Assembly (NCBI GenBank): GCA_031553775.1
Contig: JAVBLA010000013.1
Location: 1-64,000, forward strand
Direction of reading: 5' to 3'
Length of the DNA: 64,000 bases
DNA from: JAISFI01 sp031553775
Lineage (GTDB): Bacteria > Bacteroidota > Bacteroidia > Bacteroidales > Azobacteroidaceae
Below, piece by piece: positions 8,546 through 17,422 of the stretch; position 1 is the first letter of the stretch; each line of letters begins with the position of its first letter. A model generated the notes under the pieces. That model was given only the letters and a program-made list of their open reading frames with translations, had not been told where the DNA came from and ran no database searches. The position numbers were made by a program, and so were the translations under genes.

Positions 8546-8556
8546 AAATAAATGAT

Positions 8557-10014
8557 ATGAGAACAATTACCCTATTTCTATTAAGTCTGTGTATCAGCAT
8601 TTCTGCTTTTGCACAAAACAAATCACCGTACATCAGTAAGGTATTCGATTTTCGTCCGGCACCCGGACAATTTATCAACAAGCTTCCCGAATACGAAGCA
8701 GGCGATACCCACGAAGATATGATTCGAAAAGTAGAAGAATGTATCGTGGGTGATGAAAAAATATTGGTATCGCTTGGTGGTTACGGAGGATATGTCTTAT
8801 TTGGTTTCGATCACATGATTGAAAACGTTCCGGGAAAATACGATTTCCGGATTTTAGGCAACGCCTTTTATGCCAATGCCAATCCGAATCCCGATGCACC
8901 AAAGGAAGGTGGAAGTTGCGAACCCGGCATCGTGATGGTTTCGTATGATGCCAATGAAAATGGATTGCCCGACGACCCTTGGTATGAATTGGCAGGAAGC
9001 GAATATCATAAACCGGAAACTGTCAAAAAATATCAGCTTACATACTATAAACCGGATGAAAATAAGGTTCGAACACCCAATCCCGGTTATCCGTTTCTGA
9101 ACGACACAAGTTATATCAAATGGACAAGCAATCAGGGCAATTCAGGTTATGTGGCACGCAATACTTTTCATTCCCAATCTTATTATCCGCTATGGCTTAA
9201 TGATGAAACCATAACTTTTGAAGGAACCAAATTGGCCGACAATTATATAGACGAAAGCGGTACAGGTTCTTATTATGTACAATACGCTTACCGTTGGGGA
9301 TATGCCGACAATCATCCGAACACCAACGACCGTTCCTGTTTCGATATCAATTGGGCTGTCGATGAAGACGGAAATCTGGTAAAATTGCCCGGTATCCATT
9401 TCGTAAAAGTATTTACAGGAGTAAATCAGTATTGTGGTTGGTTGGGTGAAACTTCTACCGAAATCATGGGTGCGGAAGACCTCCATTTATTGGGAAAAGA
9501 CATCAATGTTCCTGCCTATATCGAAGGTGTGAAATTGAATCAGACATCGTTGGAACTCGACAAAGAAGAAAAAGCAAGACTTACGGCAACTGTTTTTTCA
9601 TCTAATCCGGCGATTGAAGTAGTATCATGGGAAAGTTCCAATACTGCGATTGCTACGGTTGATGAAGATGGTTTGGTAACAGCTGTTGCTGCAGGAACAA
9701 CAATAATCACCGCAACAACCGGAAACGGTAAATTTTCTGTAAACTGTACAATTATAGTAACCGACAATTCAACTGCTATAATACCGGTTAGACCGCTTTC
9801 TGAAGCAAAAGCATATTATTCACAAGGGGCCTTGCATTTAATCAATCTGGAAGATTATAGCTGTTCACTTATTACCATCAATGGGCAGATTACCGATACT
9901 TTCCATGTCATTTCAACAAATGATATGCGCAACTTGAACTTGCATCCGGGCATATACATCCTGAAAGCCCAAAAGCAAAATAAATTCAGAACATTTAAAA
10001 TTATTGTTTTATAA
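8557..10014 (+). CDS. T9SS-type surface protein with Big_2 domain, in the B12 uptake operon
   Basis: The 485-residue protein has a signal peptide (LFLLSLCISISAFAQ). A unique N-terminal domain of about 320 residues contains GGYGGYVLFGFDHMIEN and a DANENGLPDDPWYE segment that looks like a calcium-type loop. A bacterial Ig-like Big_2 domain follows (about 330-405, with VSWESSNTAIATVDEDGLVT), then a short C-terminal sorting-like domain ending GIYILKAQKQNKFRTFKIIV. I chose the ATG at 8557 because it gives the signal peptide. The N-terminal domain is not one I can name. Its place in the operon suggests corrinoid capture at the surface. Confidence 0.75.
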   Translation: MRTITLFLLSLCISISAFAQNKSPYISKVFDFRPAPGQFINKLPEYEAGDTHEDMIRKVEECIVGDEKILVSLGGYGGYVLFGFDHMIENVPGKYDFRILGNAFYANANPNPDAPKEGGSCEPGIVMVSYDANENGLPDDPWYELAGSEYHKPETVKKYQLTYYKPDENKVRTPNPGYPFLNDTSYIKWTSNQGNSGYVARNTFHSQSYYPLWLNDETITFEGTKLADNYIDESGTGSYYVQYAYRWGYADNHPNTNDRSCFDINWAVDEDGNLVKLPGIHFVKVFTGVNQYCGWLGETSTEIMGAEDLHLLGKDINVPAYIEGVKLNQTSLELDKEEKARLTATVFSSNPAIEVVSWESSNTAIATVDEDGLVTAVAAGTTIITATTGNGKFSVNCTIIVTDNSTAIIPVRPLSEAKAYYSQGALHLINLEDYSCSLITINGQITDTFHVISTNDMRNLNLHPGIYILKAQKQNKFRTFKIIVL

Positions 10015-10031
10015 ATTCAAAAAACAGAAAA

Positions 10032-12698
10032 ATGAGAAAAACAAACTTCTTAGTCCTGTTATGCCTCTTCCTGGCAAGTCAGGTGTTTGCGCAACAATCG
10101 CAATCGTTTCCCGAATATTGGTTTGGGATAAATAAGACGAAGGATGTACATAAAAGTACAAAAAAATCAATTCCTCAAAGAGCTTCTAAAGTCGGACTTC
10201 GTTCGGGAACTGCACATTCGAGTGGTACTATCACACTGGATTTGAGTCAGCCGACTAATCCGAGTTCCTTTAGCCTGGGCGCAGGTCGTGTCTGGTCAGG
10301 TACTTATAGTAACGAGATTCAATATCTTGAATTTAATAACAGTACCTTCATGCTTTCACATTTGATTGACGAAGATGGATTTGGCAACGAAAATCAATGG
10401 GGCTACTGGGATGGATTCACTTACAGTAAAAACGGAGAAAATACGAATTATGGCAATGGCGACAGTCAAGGTTGGGTTGCACACCAGTTTGGCAACATGG
10501 CTGGTGGAGGTATTAAAACCGATGCTGAAGGCAATGTTTTGAAAGAAAACGGAATTGTAGTTGCCGACCCTGAGGTACCATATCTGGTTAGCTATTGGGG
10601 ATATTTCAAAAAAATGTTTGGATCATCCGAAAACGAGACATTACATATAGGCTTGAACGATATGTATCAAGCGGTGGGAATATACATTAATAATCACCCT
10701 TGGCCTTATTACGGAAACATTAGTGGAGATGGTTTTGCCAGACCGTTTGCAGAGGGAGATTATTTTAAACTTTTTATTCATGGTTTGGATGAAAATTATG
10801 AAGACAACGGCAAGGTGGTAGAATATACCTTAGCTGAATTTAAAAACGGTTCATTACAACAAAGCCCCAATTGGGAATGGGTAGATTTATCAGCTTTAGG
10901 AGAAATCGGTGGAATCTATTTTACAATGGAATCAACCGACAGCGACCCGATGTTTGGGATGAATACTGCCGCTTACTTCTGTATAGATAAGTTGCAGGTG
11001 GAAACCATACAGGAACCTGAACCGCCCTCCACTTTCGCTATTACCGTTCCTGAAGGTGCAAGCGTCTATGTAGGTTCTAAAGGCTCCCTGCATTATGTGC
11101 CTTTTACTGAAAAATCAGCAGTTTATGTAACAACAAGCGGAGGTAAAACAACTTATAAGTATAACATCACCGGTCAGCACAACTACCGCGTGAGCAAAGC
11201 AGGTGCACTGACTCAAGCCGGTTTATTTACGCCAAGTGCAAGTTCTACAAGTCTGGAAATCACAGACGAACAACTAAACTCACACAATCCTAAAGAAACC
11301 GACCATGATGTAAACAGCAACAGCGGTTATAATGTCGCTGATATTTTCTTGAATATCAATGAAAAAGGGCACTTAAAACTATCGGAGGGAGAAACTCATC
11401 AGTTGATTAATCTCCGGACCTGGCAATTGACAAACTCTACTGTCGGAAATTATTTCATCGAGCCGGATTTTCATTATACTGTGGTAAATGAAAGTGGAAA
11501 TGCAGATAACAGCGTTGTTACCGTAGATAATAATGGAAAATTAAATGCTGTTGGAAATGGTACAGCCATTGTACTGGTAACTTATGATGCTATCAATGTA
11601 CATTCCGCTCTGGCGGGTCCTTTCTACGGCGCATTATGGGCTGAAAATACAGGCGTATTTGTGGTTTCGGTCGGTACATCCGCATCAGGCATTTCTCCGA
11701 ACATGACCATCAATGAAACATTGAATGCCTCGTCTACAAGCAAAATGGCAGGAACTGCGGTAGATGCTGAATTGGATGTTTTTTATTATCTTGCTGAAAC
11801 AGGAGGCTATGACTACACATTTACTCCTTCAAATAGTGTAACATCCGTAACATTGGCACAACCCGAAATCATAGAAACAGGGAATACAGAGTCTTTGAAA
11901 TATAACGGTTTTTCAGGTACAGGTATAACGGCTAATAATGACGGTAGTTATACGGTTCGCCTTGTGCATGGCCGCAACGTTGTAAAAATGATGTCATCAA
12001 GTGGAGCAGAATATCAGGTTTTAAGTGCAAAACCGGTAACTTACACAATCAGCAATCTCACAAATCCCGGCGAAAAATTCAATCCCGGTGATGAAGCATC
12101 TGTAAAATTCAATACACTTTACCATCCTGCCAATAAGATGTCGGGTGTCTACAATATGACCGCAGGTATACAATATTCCAATGGTGAAGCCAATTTTCCA
12201 CTTATTCTCGGCCCCGGCCAATATACCTTTGCGAGTAAAGCTCAAGAAATCAAAATGACGATTCCACAGGATTTTACAGGCGAAAAATTCACACTTACAA
12301 GCGGTGTAATTAAAGTAAACGGCTATGGAAGTCCTTATGGGGACCATCGCAACATTACGCTTACAAGTGGTATAGCACCCAACCTGAATGCCCAGGTTAA
12401 AACCGCATGGTTTGGTGCATTGCCTGATATTTCACTTCAGATGACGAGTACTGCTACCGGAATTGAGCAAACTCAAATCAATAAAAATAAAGTGTATCCT
12501 ACTGTAACCACCGGGCTTGTTCATATTGTTTTGCAAGGAAAAACGACCGAACTTGTTCAAGTTGTGGATATTCCAGGAAAAGTATTACAAACTATCCATT
12601 TGCAATCAACTGAAAACACAATAAACCTTAGTTCCTACAAATCTGGAATGTATCTGATAAGATTAGGAAACCAAACTGTAAAAATAATCAAACAATAA
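10032..12698 (+). CDS. DUF4465 (BtuH-like) surface protein with T9SS sorting domain
   Basis: The 888 residues carry a signal peptide (FLVLLCLFLASQVFAQ) and a DUF4465 domain (about 65-330) with FMLSHLIDEDGFGNENQWG, GYWDGFTYSKN and ETLHIGLNDM. Several beta-rich repeats follow, with an Ig-like segment near 420-560 (VVTVDNNGKLNAVGNGTAIV). The C-terminal 75 residues are a type A T9SS sorting domain (GKVLQTIHLQ, then SYKSGMYLIRLGN). DUF4465-type proteins in B12 loci of gut Bacteroidetes have been reported as corrinoid binders (BtuH); I recall this rather than verify it. The gene is followed by a strong terminator-like hairpin. Confidence 0.78.
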   Translation: MRKTNFLVLLCLFLASQVFAQQSQSFPEYWFGINKTKDVHKSTKKSIPQRASKVGLRSGTAHSSGTITLDLSQPTNPSSFSLGAGRVWSGTYSNEIQYLEFNNSTFMLSHLIDEDGFGNENQWGYWDGFTYSKNGENTNYGNGDSQGWVAHQFGNMAGGGIKTDAEGNVLKENGIVVADPEVPYLVSYWGYFKKMFGSSENETLHIGLNDMYQAVGIYINNHPWPYYGNISGDGFARPFAEGDYFKLFIHGLDENYEDNGKVVEYTLAEFKNGSLQQSPNWEWVDLSALGEIGGIYFTMESTDSDPMFGMNTAAYFCIDKLQVETIQEPEPPSTFAITVPEGASVYVGSKGSLHYVPFTEKSAVYVTTSGGKTTYKYNITGQHNYRVSKAGALTQAGLFTPSASSTSLEITDEQLNSHNPKETDHDVNSNSGYNVADIFLNINEKGHLKLSEGETHQLINLRTWQLTNSTVGNYFIEPDFHYTVVNESGNADNSVVTVDNNGKLNAVGNGTAIVLVTYDAINVHSALAGPFYGALWAENTGVFVVSVGTSASGISPNMTINETLNASSTSKMAGTAVDAELDVFYYLAETGGYDYTFTPSNSVTSVTLAQPEIIETGNTESLKYNGFSGTGITANNDGSYTVRLVHGRNVVKMMSSSGAEYQVLSAKPVTYTISNLTNPGEKFNPGDEASVKFNTLYHPANKMSGVYNMTAGIQYSNGEANFPLILGPGQYTFASKAQEIKMTIPQDFTGEKFTLTSGVIKVNGYGSPYGDHRNITLTSGIAPNLNAQVKTAWFGALPDISLQMTSTATGIEQTQINKNKVYPTVTTGLVHIVLQGKTTELVQVVDIPGKVLQTIHLQSTENTINLSSYKSGMYLIRLGNQTVKIIKQ

Positions 12699-12704
12699 TT
12701 TTAG

Positions 12705-12741
12705 TAAGGGTGTGGCTTAGAAACCACACCCTTATTTTTCT
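12705..12741 (+). terminator. intrinsic terminator after the DUF4465 gene
   Basis: TAAGGGTGTGG (12705-12715) and CCACACCCTTA (12724-12734) form an 11-bp stem with an eight-base loop and are followed by TTTTTCT. It lies between the DUF4465 gene and the DUF6580-like remnant, so it may partly or fully separate that gene from the B12 operon. Confidence 0.8.
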
Positions 12742-12754
12742 AAATCAAACTAAA

Positions 12755-12859
12755 ATGAAATCGAGTAAAATAAATCTACGATTCAGTATCATTACGTTAA
12801 TGATTCTGTTGGCGGCATTAAGCCGTCTTTTGACTGTAATTCGAAAACGTGAGATCTGA
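12755..12859 (+). pseudogene. 5' end of a DUF6580-like membrane protein, truncated
   Basis: From the ATG at 12755 the frame reads MKSSKINLRFSIITLMILLA and ALSRLL, then runs into unrelated sequence and stops at 12859. The start matches the N-terminus I know for DUF6580-type integral membrane proteins of Bacteroidetes, which continue with a conserved proline-rich ALSRLIPHPPNF stretch and are often placed in B12 uptake loci. Identity is lost right after ALSRL, around 12828, where integrase-derived sequence on the other strand begins. The rest of the gene is not found in this window. The family call rests on about 25 residues. Confidence 0.5.
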
Positions 12860-13100
12860 CTATATTATAAGAATTTTCGATTTGATCTCTGATTTCGACT
12901 AATGATTTTGATTTTGCATTCTTCATTTTCCCCCAAACTTCTTCCGAGCAGGTGAACCCTGTGGAATAGCATTTCCTCACTCGCGCACGGGTAACTCTAA
13001 TTCTTACCGGCCACTCATTGTTTGCCGCCGGACGTCTTTTATCTAATATTGTTGCGATAGTAATATCGTCTTTTGCACAATTAAACATATCTATTTGCAT
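12792..13100 (-). pseudogene. tyrosine integrase N-terminal fragment
   Basis: Read from an ATG at 13100 or 13088, the frame gives MFNCAKDDITIATILDKR, NEWPVRIRVTRARVRKCYST and FTCSEEVWGKM. That is the N-terminal arm-binding domain typical of Bacteroidetes phage- or transposon-type tyrosine recombinases. The core-binding and catalytic domains (R-H-R-Y) are absent: after about residue 90 the frame crosses into the reversed DUF6580-like gene and stops at 12792. Integrase-derived sequence probably covers about 12830-13100. It lies about 200 bases from an attachment-site-like tRNA end. Confidence 0.65.
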
Positions 13101-13240
13101 TATTAATGAAACAATATTGTACACACAGCGGTGAACACAGGGTGAACACAACTGCGGTACAAGGATAAAAATAAAGACAGGATTGTTCCAAACAGGTGGA
13201 TAGATATGTCATCGTAAAGGTCTGATGTTACATCAGTTAC

Positions 13241-13280
13241 GAAAATAGATAGAAATAGATAAAAATAGATAAAAATAGAT
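13241..13280. repeat. four 10-bp tandem repeats
   Basis: Four head-to-tail copies of a 10-bp unit close to AAAAATAGAT (the first two copies begin GA and AG) run directly up to the tRNA-like end. Short direct repeats beside an attachment site often serve as arm-type binding sites for an integrase or excisionase; that role is inferred. Confidence 0.7.
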
Positions 13281-13296
13281 CTTTCTTGACTGTAAT

Positions 13297-13343
13297 GGAC
13301 TCATAATCAGGGAGTCCTTGGTTCAAGCCCTGGTGGGACCACA
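13297..13343 (+). other. tRNA-Met 3' end fragment, probable attachment-site scar
   Basis: The sequence has an anticodon loop with CAT (CTCATAATCAGG), a TTCAAGC T-loop and the acceptor end TGGGACCACA, as in Bacteroidetes tRNA-Met(CAT), but no 5' half: the bases before GGACTC do not pair with the anticodon stem. Integrative elements commonly use tRNA 3' ends as attachment sites. The T stem (CTTGG with CCTGG) contains one mismatch, as expected for decayed or element-borne DNA. It is not a functional tRNA gene. Confidence 0.65.
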
Positions 13344-13443
13344 ATTAAAGCAAAAAATCCACTGAAAATCAATAGATTAACAGTGGTTTTTTTATTTTGG
13401 GTGTATTTTAGGATATATTTTTAACCCAAAACACATAAATTCA

Positions 13444-14739
13444 TCATTGTCTAACCACTTGTGGCGGATAATACTGTCCTGATGTCACATCTGATGAAGG
13501 CCCGTAAAAGCGGAAAGTCAGGTTGTATTTTTGCCCTGCGATTGTCGGCAACCAGTTTTGTTGAGGATGATTTTTGGGCTGTTCGGGTGCAAATATCAAT
13601 GTTAGTGAACCGTCGGCATTGAATTTAACCCCCGATTGTTTATTAAGCAGGTAACGTTTCAATGAATTTGGCAAAATATGGTATTGTGTACCATCGATAG
13701 CGATAACCGACCAGAAATATTTTGCTTTCGATTGAGGTAACGCATCTTTCGGGAAAGTCATCATATAAGTTGCACTTCCATCCAATCCTATGTTGGCAAA
13801 GTAAGATACTTCTTCTTTCGTATTTGCCCAAATGCCTGCAAAATTAACCATATCTCGAGCCCAATAATCATTTTCGTACTTACCATATACGGGAGGATGT
13901 GCCCAACCGTTTTGTGCTGGACCCGGATGATGTAACAAATCAATAAACGCAGTTTTAAACTGCTCCTGAATCACACTATCGACATGGCTTTTTGACAAAG
14001 TTTTTGTTTCCAGCAATTTCTCAATATCTTTAGCCTTGGTCTGTATGGAATCCATACCTGCATTGTCCGGTTCATTTGCCAACATTTCGGAAGTCATTTC
14101 AAGCATCTCGCTTCCGGGAATATTCAGTAGTTCAAACAACGGCATTTTAAGTTGTTCTGCCACCCTGGGCTGCCCCTGAGGTGTCAACTTGAAAAGGTGC
14201 TGCAATCTCACGGATTCTTTTTCGTTGCTACCCAATTCAACACGGGCTAAAACCCTCGATATTCTTGCTGGTATATCGACCCGTAGATAACCGGTAGGAA
14301 TTTTAGGATTCCCACCTGTCAGACATAAAGCATATTTGCCAAAAGGTTGCTGTGGGAACATCCGCTCATTGATATTTAACAACGTTTCACCCCACGGATT
14401 AAGCACATGCCATGTATAATAAAGCCCCTTTATTTGTGGGATTTCCAATAGCACACAGGTGCTATCATCCAATGCAAGCCATGCTTCGGAATAAGCCACG
14501 TCCAGATTGGGATTCGGCCATGATACATCACCCGGCTTACGGTGAACCAACTGATTCCATTGAAATCCTTCTTCAAAATCGAGACGCTGTTGTCTTAAAA
14601 TAAGGTCACGACCAAACATATAAGCATAGGCTTCAATAATATCCTTATCGGATACGGCAGACGTTTGTTTCTTACTTTGATTCCCGCCACAAGCTGCCAG
14701 CAACATCAGCGGAATGATTGCTAAAAATATTTTTTTCAT
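13444..14739 (-). CDS. DUF1254/DUF1214 exported lipoprotein
   Basis: The 431 residues start with a lipoprotein signal (FLAIIPLMLLAACGGN, lipidated Cys17), then the DUF1254 region (AYAYMFGRDL, QLVHRKPGDVSWPNPN, GLYYTWHVLNPWGE). The C-terminal DUF1214 part (WARDMVNFAGIWANTKEE, ATYMMTFPKDALP, KYFWSVIAIDGTQY) ends with LPTIAGQKYNLTFRFYGPSS. Proteins with this pair of domains are widespread and of unknown reaction. The gene lies alone between two integrase remnants (13071-13140 and 14899-14968), so it may be cargo of a former mobile element. Confidence 0.85.
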   Translation of the reverse strand: MKKIFLAIIPLMLLAACGGNQSKKQTSAVSDKDIIEAYAYMFGRDLILRQQRLDFEEGFQWNQLVHRKPGDVSWPNPNLDVAYSEAWLALDDSTCVLLEIPQIKGLYYTWHVLNPWGETLLNINERMFPQQPFGKYALCLTGGNPKIPTGYLRVDIPARISRVLARVELGSNEKESVRLQHLFKLTPQGQPRVAEQLKMPLFELLNIPGSEMLEMTSEMLANEPDNAGMDSIQTKAKDIEKLLETKTLSKSHVDSVIQEQFKTAFIDLLHHPGPAQNGWAHPPVYGKYENDYWARDMVNFAGIWANTKEEVSYFANIGLDGSATYMMTFPKDALPQSKAKYFWSVIAIDGTQYHILPNSLKRYLLNKQSGVKFNADGSLTLIFAPEQPKNHPQQNWLPTIAGQKYNLTFRFYGPSSDVTSGQYYPPQVVRQ

Positions 14740-15047
14740 ATTCTATTAATCTATTTTTCAATACTCATTTGAAGATATTGCTTATTAAACAATTTCTATT
14801 TCAATAAAGTTTGACGGCTCTGTCTTTATTTTTGTAGAGACTAAACGTAACGGATGAAGGAAGATTATACAGGATAGCTAAAAAATGAATATATCATTTT
14901 TTGCACAATTAAACATTGCTATTTTCGTTGTTAATAAAACAATCATTGTACACAAAAAATGAACACAGAGATTGTACTTGATTGATTTGAGATTCAGGCC
15001 TGCCATACCCAAAACGAAGAATGGCTAAACTTAAAAATAATACAAAA
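14740..15047. other. intergenic region with a second integrase 5' remnant
   Basis: The main content is a roughly 70-bp match at 14899-14968 to 13071-13140, the start of the integrase fragment. On the minus strand it would encode MFNCAKNDIFIF and then a stop. The remainder is AT-rich and should hold the promoters of the lipoprotein gene on the left and the S41 peptidase on the right, but I see no perfect TAnnTTTG box. Confidence 0.55.
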
Positions 15048-17267
15048 ATGAAAAAGTACATTCTTACAGTTTTAATTTCAATTTTGACAATTAATATTAA
15101 TTGTCAGACGCAAAAGAATTATTCAATGTTCAATCTGGACTTTGAAAATGTACAAAATGGGAAACCGCAAAGCTGGTATGCTACCGGTCAATCCGGTTAT
15201 TTGGTTTCTCTGGATTCAGTAAATGTTCAATCCGGGAAGTATTCTGTACTCGTAGAATCTACCGAAAAATCCACTGATTTTCAGCCGATAGCATTTAAAC
15301 TTCCGGACAATTACGATGGGCAGAGAATAACTTTATCTGGTTACATTAAAACCGAAAATGTGACGGATGGATATGCCGGACTGTGGATGAGGATAGACCC
15401 CAAAATTGCTTTCGATAATATGGGACTGCGGGGAATTACAGGAACCACCGACTGGACAAAGTATGAGATAAGCTTACACTTGGATCCGGCTAAAACAACT
15501 CAAATTGTCTTTGGCGGATTATTGGTTGGGAAAGGTAGAATGTGGTTAGACAATTTAGCAGTTATTATTGACGGAAAAGATATTTCTGAAGCAAAAATTT
15601 TTGAAAGAGCACTTTTACCTGCTGACAAAGATAAGCAGTTTGACAGTGGCTCCAATATTACATTTCCTGTTATCAATAAAAAAGCAATTGATAACTTGGA
15701 GTTGTTGGGTAAGCTGTGGGGATTCTTAAAATATCATCATCCCGAAGTCGGAAAAGGAAATTATAATTGGGATTACGAACTGTTTCGGATTCTGCCTTCG
15801 TATTTGAAAGTAAAAAACAATAAAGACAGAGACAAAATACTTATCGATTGGATAAACAAATACGGCGAAATTCCTGCGTGCACAACTTGTAAAGAAACGC
15901 CTTCGGATGCTTATCTCAAACCCGATTTGTCGTGGGCGGAAAAAAACGATATGAATAGTGATTTAAAAAAGAAGATTCAAGAAATATATTTAAACAGACA
16001 TCAAGGAAATCACTATTATATTCAAATGGCTCCTTCTATTGGCAATCCTAAGTTTTCAAACGAAAATCCATATTCCGATATGCCTTATCCCGACACAGGA
16101 TTCCGTTTGTTGACTCTTTACAAATATTGGAATATGATAGAATACTTCTTTCCCAGTAAATATCTGACTGACAAAAATTGGGACAGTGTACTTAAAGAAT
16201 ACATTCCGATATTTATTTCAGCAAAAGACGAGTTGGAATATGAATTAGCAGCCATACAGATTATTGGCGATATTAACGATACTCATGCTAATTTACGGGC
16301 CGGCGGAAATAAGATACATCGTTTTAGAGGGAATTATTACGCACCTTTCAAGCTTCAATTTATTGAACAAAAATGGGTAGTAACAGATTATTACAATCCA
16401 GAATTTAAAGAAGTGTCTGGCTTAGAAATTGGCGATATTATCACACATATCAACGGGAAAACAGTTGAACTCATCATTGACAGTTTGAAAAAATATTATC
16501 CGGCATCTAATGAATCTGCAAGAATGCGAGATATTTCTATCGACTTATTACGTTCTAACAATAACAGCATAAATATTCAATATATCTCTTCGGGAGAGCC
16601 AAAACAAAAAGACTTGCCGCTTTATGAACGAAACCAATTGAATATGTATTATCAGCATAAAAATAAGAATGAAAAATGTTACAAATTTTTAAATGAAGAC
16701 ATCGGCTATGTAACATTGGCAAATATTAAAGATGAAGATATTCCGGTAATCAAAGAATCGTTTAAGAATACCAAGGGAATCATTATAGACATCCGCAATT
16801 ATCCGTCTGCATTTACTCCATTTACTTTGGCTCCATATTTTGTTCCAGATACCACTCCATTTGTAAAATTCACAAAAGGGAATGCTGATAATCCGGGCGA
16901 ATTTACATTTACCCCTCCTGTTAAAGTTCCAAAAACAGACGAAACCTATCAAGGCAAATTGGTAATAATTGTCAATGAAAACACCCAAAGTTCGGCAGAA
17001 TATCAATCAATGGCTTTCATCGCAGGCGATAATACAACAGTTATCGGCAGTCAAACTGCCGGAGCCGATGGAAATGTATCCTCTATATTATTGCCGGGAG
17101 GATTATCAACATATATTTCAGGGATTGGTGTTTATTATCCTGACGGAACAAAAACACAACGAATCGGTATAGTTCCCGATATAAAAATTGAACCGACAAT
17201 AAATGGAATAAAACAAGGGAAAGATGAAGTATTGGAAAAAGCGATTGAGATTGTAGAGAAACAATAG
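15048..17267 (+). CDS. S41-family (tail-specific type) serine peptidase, exported
   Basis: The 739-residue protein has a signal peptide (MKKYILTVLISILTININC, with an approximate lipobox). An N-terminal beta-sandwich of about 170 residues looks like a carbohydrate-binding fold (GQRITLSGYIKTENV, MWLDNLAVIIDG). After a helical linker comes a PDZ-like part (LEIGDIITHINGKTVE), then the TSPc catalytic domain with IGYVTLANI, GIIIDIRNYPS and the nucleophile region NENTQSSAEYQ followed by GSQTAGADGN. The ATG at 15048 is preferred over 15021 because it starts the signal peptide. The peptidase acts outside the cytoplasm; substrates are unknown. Confidence 0.85.
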   Translation: MKKYILTVLISILTININCQTQKNYSMFNLDFENVQNGKPQSWYATGQSGYLVSLDSVNVQSGKYSVLVESTEKSTDFQPIAFKLPDNYDGQRITLSGYIKTENVTDGYAGLWMRIDPKIAFDNMGLRGITGTTDWTKYEISLHLDPAKTTQIVFGGLLVGKGRMWLDNLAVIIDGKDISEAKIFERALLPADKDKQFDSGSNITFPVINKKAIDNLELLGKLWGFLKYHHPEVGKGNYNWDYELFRILPSYLKVKNNKDRDKILIDWINKYGEIPACTTCKETPSDAYLKPDLSWAEKNDMNSDLKKKIQEIYLNRHQGNHYYIQMAPSIGNPKFSNENPYSDMPYPDTGFRLLTLYKYWNMIEYFFPSKYLTDKNWDSVLKEYIPIFISAKDELEYELAAIQIIGDINDTHANLRAGGNKIHRFRGNYYAPFKLQFIEQKWVVTDYYNPEFKEVSGLEIGDIITHINGKTVELIIDSLKKYYPASNESARMRDISIDLLRSNNNSINIQYISSGEPKQKDLPLYERNQLNMYYQHKNKNEKCYKFLNEDIGYVTLANIKDEDIPVIKESFKNTKGIIIDIRNYPSAFTPFTLAPYFVPDTTPFVKFTKGNADNPGEFTFTPPVKVPKTDETYQGKLVIIVNENTQSSAEYQSMAFIAGDNTTVIGSQTAGADGNVSSILLPGGLSTYISGIGVYYPDGTKTQRIGIVPDIKIEPTINGIKQGKDEVLEKAIEIVEKQ

Positions 17268-17327
17268 AAATCATCTTAACTTCTACCGATTTTTATTTAT
17301 TTGTATGAACATTCAAAAATTATCATG

Positions 17328-17335
17328 TACATTTG
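17328..17335 (+). promoter_or_regulatory. -7 promoter box for the CstA-type gene
   Basis: TACATTTG fits TAnnTTTG, with a TTTG at 17300-17303 about 24 bases upstream, slightly longer than the usual spacing. It would give a leader of about 80 bases. Confidence 0.5.
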
Positions 17336-17422
17336 CAATGAACTTTAATTACATGAAGAATATCTACAAAATCATTTTTGACCAATTGGCATAAATCAGC
17401 AACCAAATATTGAAAAACATTT

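Noticed and set aside
13241..13280. short tandem repeats considered as a CRISPR array
   Set aside because: The 10-bp units are contiguous, without spacers, and no cas genes are present; nothing else in the window looks like CRISPR.
13297..13343. complete tRNA gene
   Set aside because: Only the 3' half is present: there is no D-arm or 5' acceptor strand and the anticodon stem cannot pair.
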